Part shown: one piece after another, positions 42,603 through 55,530 of the stretch
How positions within the stretch are numbered: position 1 is the first letter of the stretch
How the letters are laid out: the number at the start of each line of letters is the position of its first letter
Source: Phoma sp. XZ068
Lineage: Eukaryota > Ascomycota > Dothideomycetes > Pleosporales > Didymellaceae
Direction: 5' to 3'
DNA length: 64,000 nt
Assembly: GCA_004835665.1 (NCBI GenBank)
Contig: RBKR01000001.1
Coordinates: forward strand, 620,001 to 684,000
Notes under the pieces: generated by a model
What the model was told of the DNA's origin: nothing
What the model saw: only the letters and a program-made list of their open reading frames with translations
The model's database searches: none
Program-made: the position numbers and the translations under genes

Positions 42603-44073
42603 GCGCAGATCGACAACAAGTTCGAGACAGGATGAGGAGATGAAGAAGAGGGAGAGAGGATTATGGGTCCTTTGCATAGCGATATGGTGTTTGGCATGGT
42701 CTTTCCTTAATTTTTACAGCATTTGAGCACACTCCTTATGGGGATATAGTTTATAGAAAGCTAATTAGCTAATATCACTCCTTCGTACGGGACTAGCTGG
42801 TCTTGTGCGTTTGCATAACAATTCTTCCCATTTCCTTATTTGCATTGTTTGTGGTCTCTTTCTCGAGTCGAGATATCGAGTATCCAGAGGTCTTAATGTG
42901 GTACACCCACAAGAATAAGAAGTCTTCGCGTGCTCTTTGGCTGAGACCCAGACCATAATCTTTACACGGAACAGATTAACGTGATACTGCTGCCATATCT
43001 TCCTCTCAGCGTCGATGGAACCCTTTCCAACGAGTTAGAAATTGCCATGAAGCCCCACGGTTATATTTACCGCCATGAAAACCATTTTTCAAATGAAGAC
43101 TCATCTTCGTTCAGGTCCTACACCCACGCTCTACCAATTCCGATCACTCAGAAGAATCGCCAAATACGCAGTCGCATACGCAACAATCAGCGTCGCCGTC
43201 GGCGTCGCCAGGAGAAACGCAAAAAAAGCCAACATCATGTGCCGCGCACTCACTAAAATAAAACCAGTAAGTAACTCGAAAACTCGATTCACACCTGCAA
43301 ACACACAAAAGTCACTTCTCAATGTATGCTTAAGCTTTATGTGGGCTGCATGGTCGGTTCACAGGCTCGTTGTCTGCATGGGGAAACATGTCACACGACC
43401 ATTTCGCGTGCTCGGTTGTGCGTAAGCCCCGCCACATGGGGAACGCAAGGTGATCTGATTTCGAATCGGGAGACGCGGGAGTGCTTTGTCTTAGGGAGGG
43501 GTGTGTGTCGTGTGCTCTATTACTGTGTTGCGTTGGGCTTGCTGTGTGGTTTTGCTGCAGAGTGTTGTCGTACAAGAGCATGGTAACGTGGACTCGTTGG
43601 GAGGCGTAGAATGCTGATCTATGGTACGGCACTGGCGGAACGTTTATTTTTTCGTGAGGGAGTGTCGTGTGCTCAGTTGCTGTTTGGGGGAGAGGTTGCC
43701 GTGAGGGACTGTGGTTTGGCATGGGAGGTTCGCTGTGCAGCGTTGTACAAAGTTGGGTAATGTGCCTACATCGAAGGATCAAGACAGAGTCGTTAGGCTG
43801 CAGGCGTTAGTAAGTTCCGACAATAGCCGTCTAATCGTATCAAGATTATGAGTAGCTGGTTTGGTTAGCTCTGATGGTGTGAAGTTGTGAAGGAGATGTT
43901 AGAATGAATTTGCTTCAAGTCATGCTCCCTTCTACTTCCATCCCGCCACAAAATTCCAAATTTGAAGTGTACATGCCGTACATGAGCAAAGAACCCTAGA
44001 AATGCCCAGCACTGTTCAAACATGCGCAAAAGAAGGTTCCCTCAATTAAATGATGGAGTTGTAGAGGCCTCGT
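42603..44073. other. Gene-poor interval
   Basis: Left part is AT-rich 3' flank. A frame at 43075-43425 has a short hydrophobic stretch (IAKYAVAYATISVAVGVA) and a GTAAGT donor near 43267, but no convincing following exon, so it is not called. The right end is the MAPKK 3' flank. Confidence 0.5.
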
Positions 44074-45658
44074 CTACTGCACATCACTGTACATTCTCCT
44101 CGGCGCAGGTGGCAGTCCACCGTTGAGCGTTGGCCCTCTCGACTGGGGTCTCGAGTTCGATCCGTTTGATGCTGGAGGCGCAGGTCGCATGGGGAGAGAC
44201 ATTTGACCGCTCAGACTTGACTGGCTATTGGACTGACTGTGCTGGCTGACGCTGCTGGCTGTTCGGCCAGGGTGTGCGGGACGTGGAGGCGCTGGCCCAT
44301 GGTCTGATTGCCTAACATCAGCAGAGCCCCTCCTCGATGAAGCTTCTTGCTGTCTGATATCGCCAGACCCTCTCCTCGGTGCAGGCTCCTGGTTCTGTAG
44401 CTTCTCGCGGATGTTGCTCGACGGTACAGAAGGAGCGAGATGTGAAATGCGCTTGTTGTGTTCGAGCATGCTTGTCGCCCATGCCTCGAGGTCGACCGGT
44501 GTGCGTTTCGCGGCTTGGAGGAATGCATCGTGGTCCTAGCAGGGATTAGCAGATATAGGATGGGAAATACATGAGTGACGTACGTAGAGCTCCTTTGGCG
44601 TTGGCCGCTCCTTGGGATCCTTCAGCAAGCATTTGGCGACCATGTCTTCCAAAATAGAGGGGAAGGCGTCACTCTTGGGCAGCTTCGGCGCCGGCTCAAG
44701 AACGATTTGCTGCAGGAGATCAAGGATACCCTGGGGACCTCCAGCCTCGTCATCGTCTGCGCTTCCAGAGAAGGGAAATTTGCCAATAGCCAGCTCCATG
44801 ATTGAAAGTCCAACACTCCATACGTCTGACTTGACGGTGTATGGTGAGCCCTGGATACGCTCAGGGGCCATGTATGTGCCTGTGCCTACAAAGGTCTCGG
44901 CGATGGAACCGTCAAGCTCACTGGAGACTCCGAAATCGCAGAGCTTAATCTGACCCTTTGAGTTGACGAGGATGTTCGAAGGCTTCAAATCGCGGTGCAT
45001 GATGCGGTGGGCGCTGTATAGATAGCTGAGACCGCCGAGTACAGCTTCTGCAATCTTTCCGAGCACATCGACACGAACGGGACCGAACTGGCGTGACACC
45101 CAGTCTAGAGCTCTATACAACTGTATCAGTTCCTGCACTTCCGGGAGTAGTGGGGTAGTTACTTACCCAACATCCATGTACTCCATGCACATGATGACGT
45201 CTCCAGAGTCGTTCTGGAATGCGCCGTAGAAATCGACAATGTAGTCCGAGTTGCAGTCGTGCATGATGCGCAGCTCTCGAACGATGCGTTTCCGTACCTC
45301 GTTCTTCGCTTCCACGTGTATAACCTGCGGTTGTCAGCGGCCCCTCCTGTATCGTCTGCCCCGCTCAACCGCTCCAACGCACCTTCCTCGCCATGATAAC
45401 CTTGGTAGCTGCGTGCTGAACCTTGCTGACTGTGCCTCCATTTCCTGAACCTAATTCTCGCAAGACGATCAAATCCTCCGCCTTCAAGTCCAACTGGAAC
45501 TCAACGCCGATTTCGAGGGTCTCTTCCTTGCCATTTCCCAGGCCGCCCGGCGCCTGTGCATCGCTTTCTGAGGGCGCTGGCTTTGGTGGGGGCGCGCTCA
45601 GTGCAAGGCCCTTCTTGTTCTTCCGCTTCATCGTCTTGGGGGCGAAGGGGTCGGCCAT
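44074..45658 (-). CDS. STE7: MAP kinase kinase, Ste7/Fuz7 group, 474 aa
   Basis: Exons 45658-45383, 45324-45167, 45112-44584 and 44535-44074, all GT-AG and in frame. The kinase domain shows the glycine loop GSGNGGTVSKV, the VAIK-type lysine at the first junction (IMARKVIHVE), the catalytic loop HRDLKPSN, DFG in LCDFGVSSEL, and an activation loop with the MAPKK signature S-x3-T (GSIAETFVGTGTYMAPE). The start MADPFAPKTMKRKNKKGLAL is that of the filamentous-fungal Ste7 orthologues (Fuz7, Mst7), which phosphorylate the Fus3/Kss1-type MAP kinase for mating, appressorium formation and invasive growth. The C-terminal 130 residues are Ser/Pro/Arg-rich with two similar RRGS-D-R blocks, likely a regulatory tail. 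It is divergent from SPT6. Confidence 0.93.
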
Positions 45659-46650
45659 GGCGGGCTATGTGCAGCGCTGTCGACGCTGTGGAGGAGGCGA
45701 TAGGGAGGTCGAGCGTCGGTGATGATGTATAGTTTCAGGCGCAAGTGAGCGTGGCAGTATGTGGTTTCGAGTTGCCGCCCGAGGATGGGTCGACTGATGG
45801 GTCGCCAATCACGGCCAGTGTCCCAATGGAGGACAGCGTCTATTGGATTGCCGGTTGGGGCGTGCTGTAGCGAGGACAGAGGGCCTGATTGGGGGGCGAC
45901 CGGAGTGTGATATAGGGAGCGTGTCTTGTCGACGGCTATGTGGAGGGCTCAGGAGAATCTGAGGGCGTGTTAGTTGTCGAATAGCGGGGCCGAGTGTTTG
46001 TGCATGCGGCGCCAAAAACGATCCTGCAAGGCTGCGGGTGGGCGGCGCAACACGACCAAGATTAGCTTGCAGTCGGGCTCGGAGCAACGTCAAGCGAATG
46101 GCAGCGCGAAAAGGGCGTTGAGCAGCGGGTGCGTCTCTGATATATAGCTATGGTCGGCTGCGTGTTTCAGTTCCGCACCTATGCTTCACCTGGAGTTCTA
46201 GCGCTCCATGCAGGCCTTAAGGCCAATAGACATGTGAAGTGGCATGGCCGCTGCAGACAATGCAGACGCAGACCAGGCAGCTCGAGAACGAGGCCCATAC
46301 GAGTTCCATAGATCACGAATCGCGTGCATGACGCGTATCTCTCGTATACAATTCATGTTGCTACTAAACGGCACTGGCTCCCACGGCGCGACTAATTAGT
46401 CCAGACAATGGGCGGGTTGCGGAGTCACGTGAACCGGATTAACGTAGGCGCGATTGCTGGCCAGCTTTGGCTTTGAAGACGCGCTGGCTCACCCCTTCTG
46501 CCTTGTCCGCGCCCTTTGCCTCGACGCTCTTCATTCACCCTACTCGAATCGCCGCGTTCCATTTCCCGCGCTGGCCTTTCAAACGCCCCGAAACCGCCTG
46601 GTCGACGTCCACAGACGCCTGCGCGCATCTCCTTTACATCACCGTACATA
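45659..46650. promoter_or_regulatory. Divergent promoter region, MAPKK and SPT6
   Basis: A 992-bp gap. Near SPT6 the sequence becomes C/T-rich (CTCACCCCTTCTGCC and similar), reading as a 5' leader. An open frame continues upstream of the SPT6 start but does not look conserved. No gene was found within. Confidence 0.5.
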
Positions 46651-49600
46651 ATGTCTACGCGAGACCTTTTCGACACAGTCGCCGACGTAGGCAGCGATGA
46701 GGAGGAAGATGAGGATTTCGACGAGGAAGGCGGCGCGGCACAGCCCAAGAAGCCGAACGGCGCCAATGGAATCGACGACTCCAGCGAGGAGGAAGACGAG
46801 GACGATGATGAGCTGCTGGCCAAGGCAAGCATTGGTCTCTCTCCACCATACTGGATGGATGCTGACAGACGCATAGGAAGGTGCTGGTTTCATCGCCGAC
46901 GAAGACGAGGATGAGGACGAGGTAGATGCACGGAGAGAACGACGGCGCAGGAAGAAGCGCAAGAACCGCGAAGCCGAGGAAGACCTCGACGAAGACGATC
47001 TCGATCTGATTGGTATTGAGCGACCTGAGCGGGAAGATGAATCACAGGTACGATAAGACGTGCGACCTGCTGCATAGGTCTGCTAGAACCTACCACCTGC
47101 TGACAACCTAAAGCCCAAGTACAAACGCCTAAAGCGCGGCCACAAGGAGAAGCGCAAAGCGCGCGGTATTGATGACATCTTCTCTGACGAAGAAGCGGTT
47201 GACGACCTCGATGAGCCTCGAAGACTTGGCGGAGAGTTTGACGATTTCATCGAAGAGGACCAGTTCGAGGACGAGATCGAAGACGACCGCGACGTCACAC
47301 AACCGGGTATCAACCTCATCACGCAAGGCCTGCAAGCTGCCGGGCTTGACGAGGGTGCCGAGGAAGACTACAGGGCTGCTTTCGGCGATGGCACCGACTA
47401 CGATTGGGCTCTGGAGATGCAGGAGGCCGAAGAGGAGGAGCAGGCTGGTGAAGGTCGGGAGCTCCAGCTGAAGGACGTTTTCGAACCGTCACAACTCCAG
47501 GAGCGCATGTTGACAGACGAGGACAACATCATTCGTGAGACGGATGTGCCTGAGCGCCTGCAGTTGGCCCGCAAGCCGTTCAAAGAGCTCGAGTTGACAC
47601 CGGAAACTATGCAGATCCGGCTGGAGGAGGAAGCGTTGTGGATCTCGAAGCTACTTTGGCCAAAGAAGGGGCTGCCAAACTATTTCCAGCAGCCTTTCCA
47701 AAGTGCTGTGCGCAAGGTTCTCGAATTCATCAACATCGAGGATTACGAAGTACCTTTCATCTTCAACCACCGAAAAGACTACCTCATCCACGCACCTGGC
47801 GACAACGACGATCAAGACGACTTTGGTGCTCCCCCTCCGGATGCTCGACCAGAACGCCTTTTGAACCAGAGCGATTTGTGGGAGGTGTTTGACCTCGATC
47901 TCAAGTTCAGGGCTTTCGCTGAGAAGCGAGACTCGCTGCGCCAAAACTACGAGAACGTCAGAGCCGTACAGCCTGACATTGTTGACGGCGAGATCGAGGA
48001 TCTGATGGAGAAGGCCGTCACCATCGAAGAGATTCAGGAGCTGCAGGATTATCTGCACTACCAGTACTCGCAAGAGATCAACGAAGTACGACAGGAGACC
48101 AATGGCACACAGAAGCGCGCTAACAATGCGCGTAACTTCTTCGATAAACTGCGAGGAGGCAAGGCGCATCTGCTTGTCAAAGCCATCGGCATAACCGCAG
48201 AGGAGTTCGCCAAGAAGGCCGAGGGGTCAAGCAGAGGGCCTCAGGTTATCGAAGACCCACCGTCCAAGGTCGAAGAGCTTGCTGATCAGATGGCTGATGC
48301 ACCGGAAACGGGCATCTCACTACTCAGATCAGCCAAGCTCCTGTTCGTGCAAGACCTGCAACAGAGCTCCCGTCTCCGCAGGTTCCTGCGGGGTAGCTTC
48401 TACCAAAACGCTCTGATCGACTGCATACGGACAGACAAGGGTATGCGAAAAATTACCGAAGATCATCCCTACTATGAGTTCAAGTACCTGCGCGGACAGA
48501 CATTCCTTGATCTGAACGGCAGGCCTGACCTTTTCTTGAAGATGCTTAAAGCTGAGCAGGAAGGTCTCGTGCACGTCCGCATCTCGATGGGCAATTACGA
48601 CAGCTTCAAGTCAAGGCTTCACGACAAGATTGTTTCTGACAATGTCAGCGAGGTGTCTGAGACGTGGAACAATCTCCGAAAGGAATTACTCGACATCGCC
48701 TTGGACAAGCTGCAGTCCATCATCGCCAATGGTGTCAAGGAAACACTGCGAGCTCGCTGCGAAGATGAGCTTGCCAGTCGTGCCAGGGAGAACTACTACA
48801 ACAAGCTCGACCAAGCGCCGTTCAAGCTCAAGAGCGCTGTTCTTGGTTCAATTCCCAACGTCTTGTGTCTTTCGAATGGCAAAGGACAACGCGGCGACGC
48901 TATCCTATGGGCGTACATTGAAAATGACGGTCGTGTCATGGAGCATGGCAAGCTGGTGGATATGAGGCTCGGCAACCAGGAGCGCGGTATTCCTGATGGT
49001 CAAGATATCATTAAGCTTGTCGACGCTATCCAGCGCAGGCGCCCAGATGTTGTCGGTATCAGCGGTTGGTCTGTCGAGACCCGAAGGCTGTACAAGGATG
49101 TCCAGGATATCGTCGCGCAACACAACCTGACAGGGCCAAGCTACGAAGATGAAAGCACTGGTCAGGACAGGAACGATCCTTTGGAAGTGGTCCTGGTCAA
49201 CGACGAAGTTGCTCGACTCTACTACAACAGTGGTCGTGCGGCCGCCGAGTTCCCGAAATTCCCTCCGCTCACGAGATATTGCGTTGCCCTCGGCAGGTAT
49301 CTGCAGAACCCGCTCGCGGAGTACGCCTCGCTCGGCAAGGACATTGTTTCGCTGCCATTCGTCAAGGACCAGACACTCATCCCCCAGGACAAGCTCATGG
49401 ACCGTCTTGAAACCGCTATGGTAGACATGGTGAATCTTGTAGGTATCGACCTACCGGAGACATACGATGACAAGTACATGTCGAAACTTCTACCATACGT
49501 CTGTGGTCTCGGCCCTCGTAAAGCGGACCGAATGATCAAAGCTATCCAAGCGAATGGAGATGAGGTTCTCTCGCGCTTCGATCTACTTGGCGTGTCGGAA

Positions 49601-51069
49601 AACAACTCCCGAGACCTCAAGGCAGCTATGGGCCCTAAAGTCTTCCAAAATTGTGCCAGTTTCTTGTACATCCCATACGACTCGACAGAAGAAGCGTCTG
49701 ACTACCTCGACTACACCCGCGTCCATCCCGAGGATTACGATCTTGCCCGCAAGATGGTCGCTGACGCCCTCAACATGGATGAGGAAGACGTCAAGGCCGA
49801 AGTCGACGACGGTGGCGCAAGTGCTGTTATCAGAAAAATGGTCAGGGAAGATACCACGGATCTGGTCAACGATCTGGCGCTCGAGGACTACGCAGCAGAG
49901 ATTGAGAAGAACTTTGGTCAAAGGAAACGTGCTACTCTCGAGACCATTCGCGCCGAGTTGGAAAACCCCTACGAGGAGATCAGGCAAATTTTCGCCCTGA
50001 TGACTGGTGAAGAAATCTTCACTATGCTCACTGGCGAAACTAAGGAGACTCTGTATGAAGGTATGGTGGTTCCAGTGCAGATCAAGCGCACCTTCCCCGA
50101 TCACATCGAGGTTAGGCTTGAAAACGGCATCGAAGGTGGTGTGTCCGAGTCTGAGTTCCCCGAGGGTGTGGGGAGTGGTGGACAAGAGCCCCGTCACGTC
50201 TACCAGACACATCAGACAGTCCGTGCTCGCATTGTCTACCTGAACCGCAAGGCTCTTTCTGCACAACTTTCCCTGCGAGAGGACCTTATTCGCCAACCGG
50301 TACCGCGAGCCATCGACCGCATCCCTGGTGAATGGGACGATGCACAGGAGCGCGCTGACAAGCAAGCCGCCGAGAAGGAGAAGGAAGTTGCATCTGGCCG
50401 ACCTAACCGTGTGATCAACCATCCGTTATTCTTCAGCATGAATGCAGCCCAGGCCGAAGAGTACCTTGGCAGCAAAGAGCCCGGAGAGTTGGTCATCCGT
50501 CCATCATCGAAGGGTTTCGACCACCTGGTCGTTACATGGAAGGTCTCCAACAGCGCCTACCAACATCTTGATGTGCTCGAACTAGGAAAAGAAAGCGAGT
50601 ACTCGCTTGGCAAACAGCTCAGGGTCGGCAAGGCAACATACACTGATCTTGACGAGTTAATTGTCAACCACGTCGAGGCGATGGCGCGCAAGGTCGCCGA
50701 GCTAACACGAGACGAGCGTTTCCAGTCAGGCACAAAAGAAGACGCTGGTATGAAAATCCTCTCTCGCTCTTATATTAACAGTATGCTAATTTGACTGCAG
50801 AACTTTGGCTCGAAAATTACTGCAAGGCCAATCCCACCCGCTCCATGTACGCATTCTGCAGCATGCCCAAGCACCCCGGCTACTTCTGGATTTGCTTCCA
50901 GATGGGAGAGAACAAACCCAAGGGCGCCTGGGGCATCAAAGTCGTGCCAAACGCGTTTGAACTGCATAAGAACGTGTACCCAGATATGATTGCGCTGAAG
51001 AACGGATTCAAGCTCTTGATTCAGAGCGGTGCTGGCGCGAGACAAGGAGGAGCTGTGCCTAGGCGGTGA
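46651..51069 (+). CDS. SPT6: Transcription elongation factor SPT6, 1415 aa
   Basis: Exons 46651-46824, 46877-47047, 47114-50747 and 50801-51069. The first intron uses a GC donor (AAG|GCAAGC), the others GT. The N-terminal 110 residues are strongly acidic (EEEDEDFDEE, EEEDEDDDE) with basic patches, as in all Spt6 proteins, for nucleosome and Spn1 binding. A helix-rich core with a YqgF-like fold (NVLCLSNGKGQRGDAILWAY, about residue 695) and a helix-hairpin-helix part (LPYVCGLGPRKADRM) follows, then the S1 domain (about 1095-1172) and tandem SH2 domains (about 1216-1410), the first with ELVIRPSSKG around the phosphate-binding arginine. Spt6 travels with RNA polymerase II and reassembles nucleosomes. 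Met at 46651 is chosen because MSTRDLFD begins the conserved region. Confidence 0.95.
46825..46876 (+). other. GC-AG intron in SPT6
   Basis: Joining codon 58 (AAG) to GAAGGTGCTGG keeps the frame into EGAGFIADEDE, the expected Spt6 segment. The donor is GC in an otherwise strong context (AAG|GCAAGC) and the acceptor is CATAG. The only nearby GT gives the wrong phase. Confidence 0.75.
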
Positions 51070-51900
51070 GGAGGTGCGCGTGAGAACGTGGGGTTCGATG
51101 AGCTGAAGTTGCATTTGTAATCATATTTCATCATAGTTTTGCAGAACGGGTGACATTGGAAGAGAGGAGGGAGAGGAAGTGCAGGGAAAGTGTAGAACGA
51201 TACTCACATCATTGGGATCTGGCGTAGTTTGACTTCTTGCTCGACTGTTCTGAGCATCAAAATGAGCGCACTAGCCTGGATATATCAACGCTTTAAAAGT
51301 TACACTTCACTGGTTGATTCGAAATCTTTATGTAGTTGACGTTGAAAAAGGACGTGCGCGATCGAACCGGATCTTAAAACGCCCAGCTGTTCAGAAGCTG
51401 TGCAGGGTCTTATCGAAGAATGATCCACAAAGGCTCACCGAATATCTCTCCAGTCCGAATTCTCGTAGACTGAGATTGATTGATATTGTCATGTCAAAAC
51501 CGTTGTGCATTTAATGTAGTCCTGCGTATTTCAAGAATTTTCACCTTCGAACATCTCGACTGCATCGATCGCAACTAGCATTCTGATGTTTATTAACAAA
51601 GTTCGGTGACCATTTTACCGATAACGTTCGGGCCGGCGTTGAGTTACGCGGGCCGACGTTTTACGTGATGAAGGAAGTCTTGAAACAAAAGTTACCGTTG
51701 TTTAGGACGACACGTCACGAGATCTTGCAAGCATACCCTTCAGAGTCTTACGACGAGGCGCTGGTTACTCAGCCCTAGACGTTAAGAATGGAGCCTACGA
51801 GCTCATTATGAGCAAATCTCTCAAAGGACATCTCAGTGAAGGCCAACTTCTGATAAGGAACAGTGTTACGTGAAACATCACAGCAGCGCAAGCGTATTCC

Positions 51901-51927
51901 ATCTGCAGCATCTGCAGCATCTGCAGC
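51901..51927 (+). repeat. 9-bp tandem repeat, three copies
   Basis: ATCTGCAGC repeated three times without change, in noncoding DNA. Confidence 0.8.
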
Positions 51928-52288
51928 ATAATTATAGAATCAAGCAGCTCAGATGTAAGAAGGATTTTGGGTTTGCAGCGTTGACAATGTCACAATGCTC
52001 CATAATGTTTCTATGTTCGTTGCAGACGCCTCGCTGAAACGTACTTCCTCCAACACCCACAACAAGGATGTACGCTGCTAGGAGAATAGAGTCAAAGATG
52101 TACGGTCCGAACTACAAAACTTGGTCAGATTCCGTACTCACAGTCAGTTTTGCAGTACGAGTGAACGGGAGATGAAGGTGCCGAGAAAGCAATGCCTTGT
52201 CGAGTTGAGCTTCAGGTCGACCATGTGGAGGCCTGTGGCAATACTGAGGGGCCACAGCTAGTATTATGCAGTAGAGTGGGAGAGTGCA

Positions 52289-52294
52289 TATAAG
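52289..52294 (+). promoter_or_regulatory. TATA box of the Tri14-like gene
   Basis: TATAAG in CATATAAGTAG, 167 bp before the start codon, followed by a pyrimidine-rich leader. Suits an inducible gene. Confidence 0.45.
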
Positions 52295-52460
52295 TAGACC
52301 ATAACTACCCCTCGACGACACCCACACCATCGCTACTCCTCAATTCATTCCCTTCTTTTGGTCTTACAAGTTCAATCGCTCTGCTTCCACACTCACTGAA
52401 CATCACACACTCACTTCAATCTTTACGTTCACTTTAAAAATTGAGAAGTCTATCGACAAC

Positions 52461-53645
52461 ATGCTGTCTTCACCCATTATCATACTGGGCATGCTTGCCA
52501 CTGGATTTGCAAACCCACTCTCTCTCAGAGAGAAATCCGGGCCTGGCGCGAAGAGTACTTGCCCGCCATTCTCTGGTAACTTCAACATTACCAACCTCAA
52601 GCTTTACTCAGAGAACTCGGATTTTGACTCGGTCAACTGCAAGTTCTACATAGGGTACGTTGTGACTCGGTGCTGCTCATGTCGCCACTAACCATGCCCA
52701 GCTCCAACTTCAACGCCACTGTTCTGGTTTACGATCCTTACACGCTTGCTGAGAACATCATCACCTTCCCTGATATCTCGCACACCGATCCATACCACAT
52801 TTCCGGTATTGACTTCGATGCGCGGACGTGCTCCATGTATTTCATGGCTAAGTAAGCCAGCCGCTTTTTAAACGTACAGGATAATAGCTAACACCCATAG
52901 CTCTGGTACACCATTTGTGACGGGCGGAAAGGACAACACTGGTCCCAACCGCATGATCAAATATGACACCAAGACCAACACTACCACCTACTCTGTCGAC
53001 CTGAACACATACACTGCCGCTATCCAAAACAAGACTGGTCGGCTCATTGGAGGCTTCCAGGACATGGCTGAGGACACCAAGGGCAACTCGTACGCCATCG
53101 CTACATTCGGAAACGGCATTGCCAAAATCACTCCCTCAGGGATTGTTAGCGAGTACTACACGCCTGCGACCGTGAATGCCTCTGTTAGCGGCATCAATGG
53201 TATTGCCTCCTTCGGCGACAAGCTTCTTGTCGTTGACAATATTCCTGCTGCCATCTACACCTTCGACACCACCGCGGCCACTGCAGTCAAGACACCCGTG
53301 GAGCTCACCAAGCTCGAGGGCAGCAACCCCGTGAACTGTGACGGCGTATACATGCCTCCTATGTTCGACAACACCGTTATGCTGTGCTCAGAGGACGGCT
53401 TTGGCATCTCAGTCTTCAAGAGCACGGATGGCTGGAAGTCGGCCAAGGAACTTGGGCTGGTGAAGGATGACCCAAGTTTTGCCGCTAGCAAGGGACTCGC
53501 TACCAACACGGTGCAGATTGCCAACAGCATCTACATGAACGAGGAATTCTTCTTTGATACCGGTGTTTACGATGTCCCTGGTAACAGGAGCGTTTTTCCT
53601 TTCTTTGACATTACCCAGCAGGTGCTGGCGCTCGTTAATGCGTAG
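52461..53645 (+). CDS. Secreted Tri14-like beta-propeller protein, 362 aa
   Basis: Exons 52461-52654, 52702-52851 and 52901-53645, introns of 47 and 49 bp; each junction completes a codon that keeps the family alignment. A signal peptide (MLSSPIIILGMLATGFA) is followed by LYSENSDFDSVNCKFYIG, PDISHTDPYHISGIDFD, GGFQDMAEDTKGNSYAIATF, GNGIAKITPSG and GINGIASFGDKLLVVD. This series follows the layout of fungal Tri14-type proteins (SMP-30-like propellers named after a gene of the trichothecene cluster). Tri14 itself affects virulence, but its chemistry is not settled. Here no trichothecene gene is nearby, so the name describes only the fold family. Several N-glycosylation sites are visible. Confidence 0.82.
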
Positions 53646-55530
53646 ATACTGGTTGAGCTGTTGAGTATGTAAACCAGTAGACACTGCTTTAGATTTCCCG
53701 TAGATTGTTGGCCTCAATATAGACTCCTTACCTGCTGCATACGCAAATCAAACGCAAGTCTTAATCGAAGTGTCTGTTCGCTTTGACTATTGAGATGTCG
53801 AGAATATCGGTGTAGGTTGCGGGACCGAGATGTCGATATAGGCGCATAATATAGACGCAGGGTTGATTGCGCCATCAACGTCTGTGCAGCATTTGAGTGA
53901 TTACTCCATACCTAGGTAATAGCGTCAGAGTCGGTAAAGGTGTTGAGAAAGCCCAAGCTACTGTCATCGAGGATGAGACTTGCCAGCCGTCAAACTAAGG
54001 CTTAAATTTACAACCTCATACCAATCTAGCATGGCAGCTGTGCAGGTTCAATCAGTGATCACACCTCATCTGCACACAGAAACCGAATCTGAACAGAAAG
54101 CAACACAGCATACACAGCATACCATCTTAGCATTCCATGACCTTCGACCATGCAAATAGCGCTAAATCTCGGCATCGAAAAGGAATCGAGAATGGCATCG
54201 TTGGAGGCAACGAGCCCGATTTACACTTGGTTTCAGAGCGCCGATATTTGCTTAACCAAGTTGGGCGGTATGTGTGTAACTACTGAGTATTGTGATAATG
54301 GATAATTGAATAGGGTTAGAATTTTCCAGGTCGTTGGCTCCTCGTGATGTCCATTCCTTTGATGAACTCGATGAAGCTTGGACATCTACTGGACTGAAGA
54401 CGCGAATCTCTGAGACAACTGCCTTCAGTATTCATCATGGTGTCCAAAAAGCCTAAACCTCTGATCGACCAATGATTCCATGAGGATGACCGGCGTGGGT
54501 TCTTCATGGACCACCGGAGACATTGGCAGAAAAAGCGGAAAGATAGGCTCATAAGTATGGAAACTGTGCAAGATCGGCTGAAGATCCCCCAATTTAGTTA
54601 TTGAGGTAGAAGCTAGCAGTTGCTGCAACCAAATATATCACTGCAACACTAGAAATGTGAGCCCTCGACGCAGATCTAGAACATGACTTTCTGGAACAGC
54701 GGATCAACCAGGGTCGCGCATAGGCCTGAATGTGCGGGACATTCGCATTTTCGAATCCAGTGAGAAGAGTTGAATCCCGAAGAACTTATGCTCACGGCTG
54801 GTTGGCAAGAAAATAGTCTCCAAGTTACTCAACCTGTCGTCATGGAGGCCCATTGACGGTGGGTCATCGTTGCCGACTTTCCACATCGGGTGGGGCCGAT
54901 TTTTGGTGGGGCAGTTCTTTCGGCTGTCACCTTCCCTGCGTGACGCACCGAGTGCGAGGGGAGATGAGTGATCGCCAGGAACCCCGGTACTTGCAGAGCT
55001 AATGGGCTCGACCATTCATAGTAACACCACGCAGGGTCCGGGGCTACACCACCATCGTCAAATCATCCATACTCTCCCATCGCAACATCGCTACCTGAAC
55101 AATTGAATCACGAATCTTCTCGACCGGCGACTCGGACGACTGTGGGGCGCCCCTTTATAGCCAAGGCCACAGACCTTCCCGCGTTCCGGGTGCCGGGCTT
55201 AGACTCACGACCGCGCTCTTGCGAGTTCTCTAGCGCCTCAAAGGCCAACGCTCATTGTCTCACGAAACAAAGTGATTGCGCGCAGCCCTCCTTCTACAAT
55301 GGGGAAACGTTCCATTGTTTGCGGGGTGGAGCATGTAAGGCGTCCAGGTTGTGTGAGTCCGATTCGCCGCACAGTCTCCGCGATGTATTGATTTTATGTG
55401 CTGCAAGGCTGACTGCGTCGCACGTGGATGGCGCTTCTCAGCCCTAAGGCTAGACGCTTAGTCTTATTGACTGCGGAGCGCATCCTTCGTATGCAGAGTT
55501 TCACGTTTCCTCCTTTACGCTCCTGTCGCA
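53646..55530. other. Gene-poor interval
   Basis: Only short frames on both strands; none has a recognisable motif. The right end is the promoter of the ankyrin-type gene, with a pyrimidine-rich stretch (TTTCCTCCTTTACGCTCC) just before its start. Confidence 0.55.

Larger units (their letters stand above)
51070..52460. other. Intergenic region with nonamer repeat and promoter
   Basis: Contains three tandem copies of ATCTGCAGC at 51901-51927 and, near the right end, a TATA box for the Tri14-like gene followed by a C/T-rich leader. No gene was recognised. Confidence 0.5.

Noticed and set aside
43075..43425. Frame with a hydrophobic stretch and a GTAAGT donor near its middle
   Set aside because: No following exon in frame could be supported, and no family was recognised.
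49583..50422. A 279-codon open frame on the minus strand
   Set aside because: Antisense to SPT6; no independent motif.
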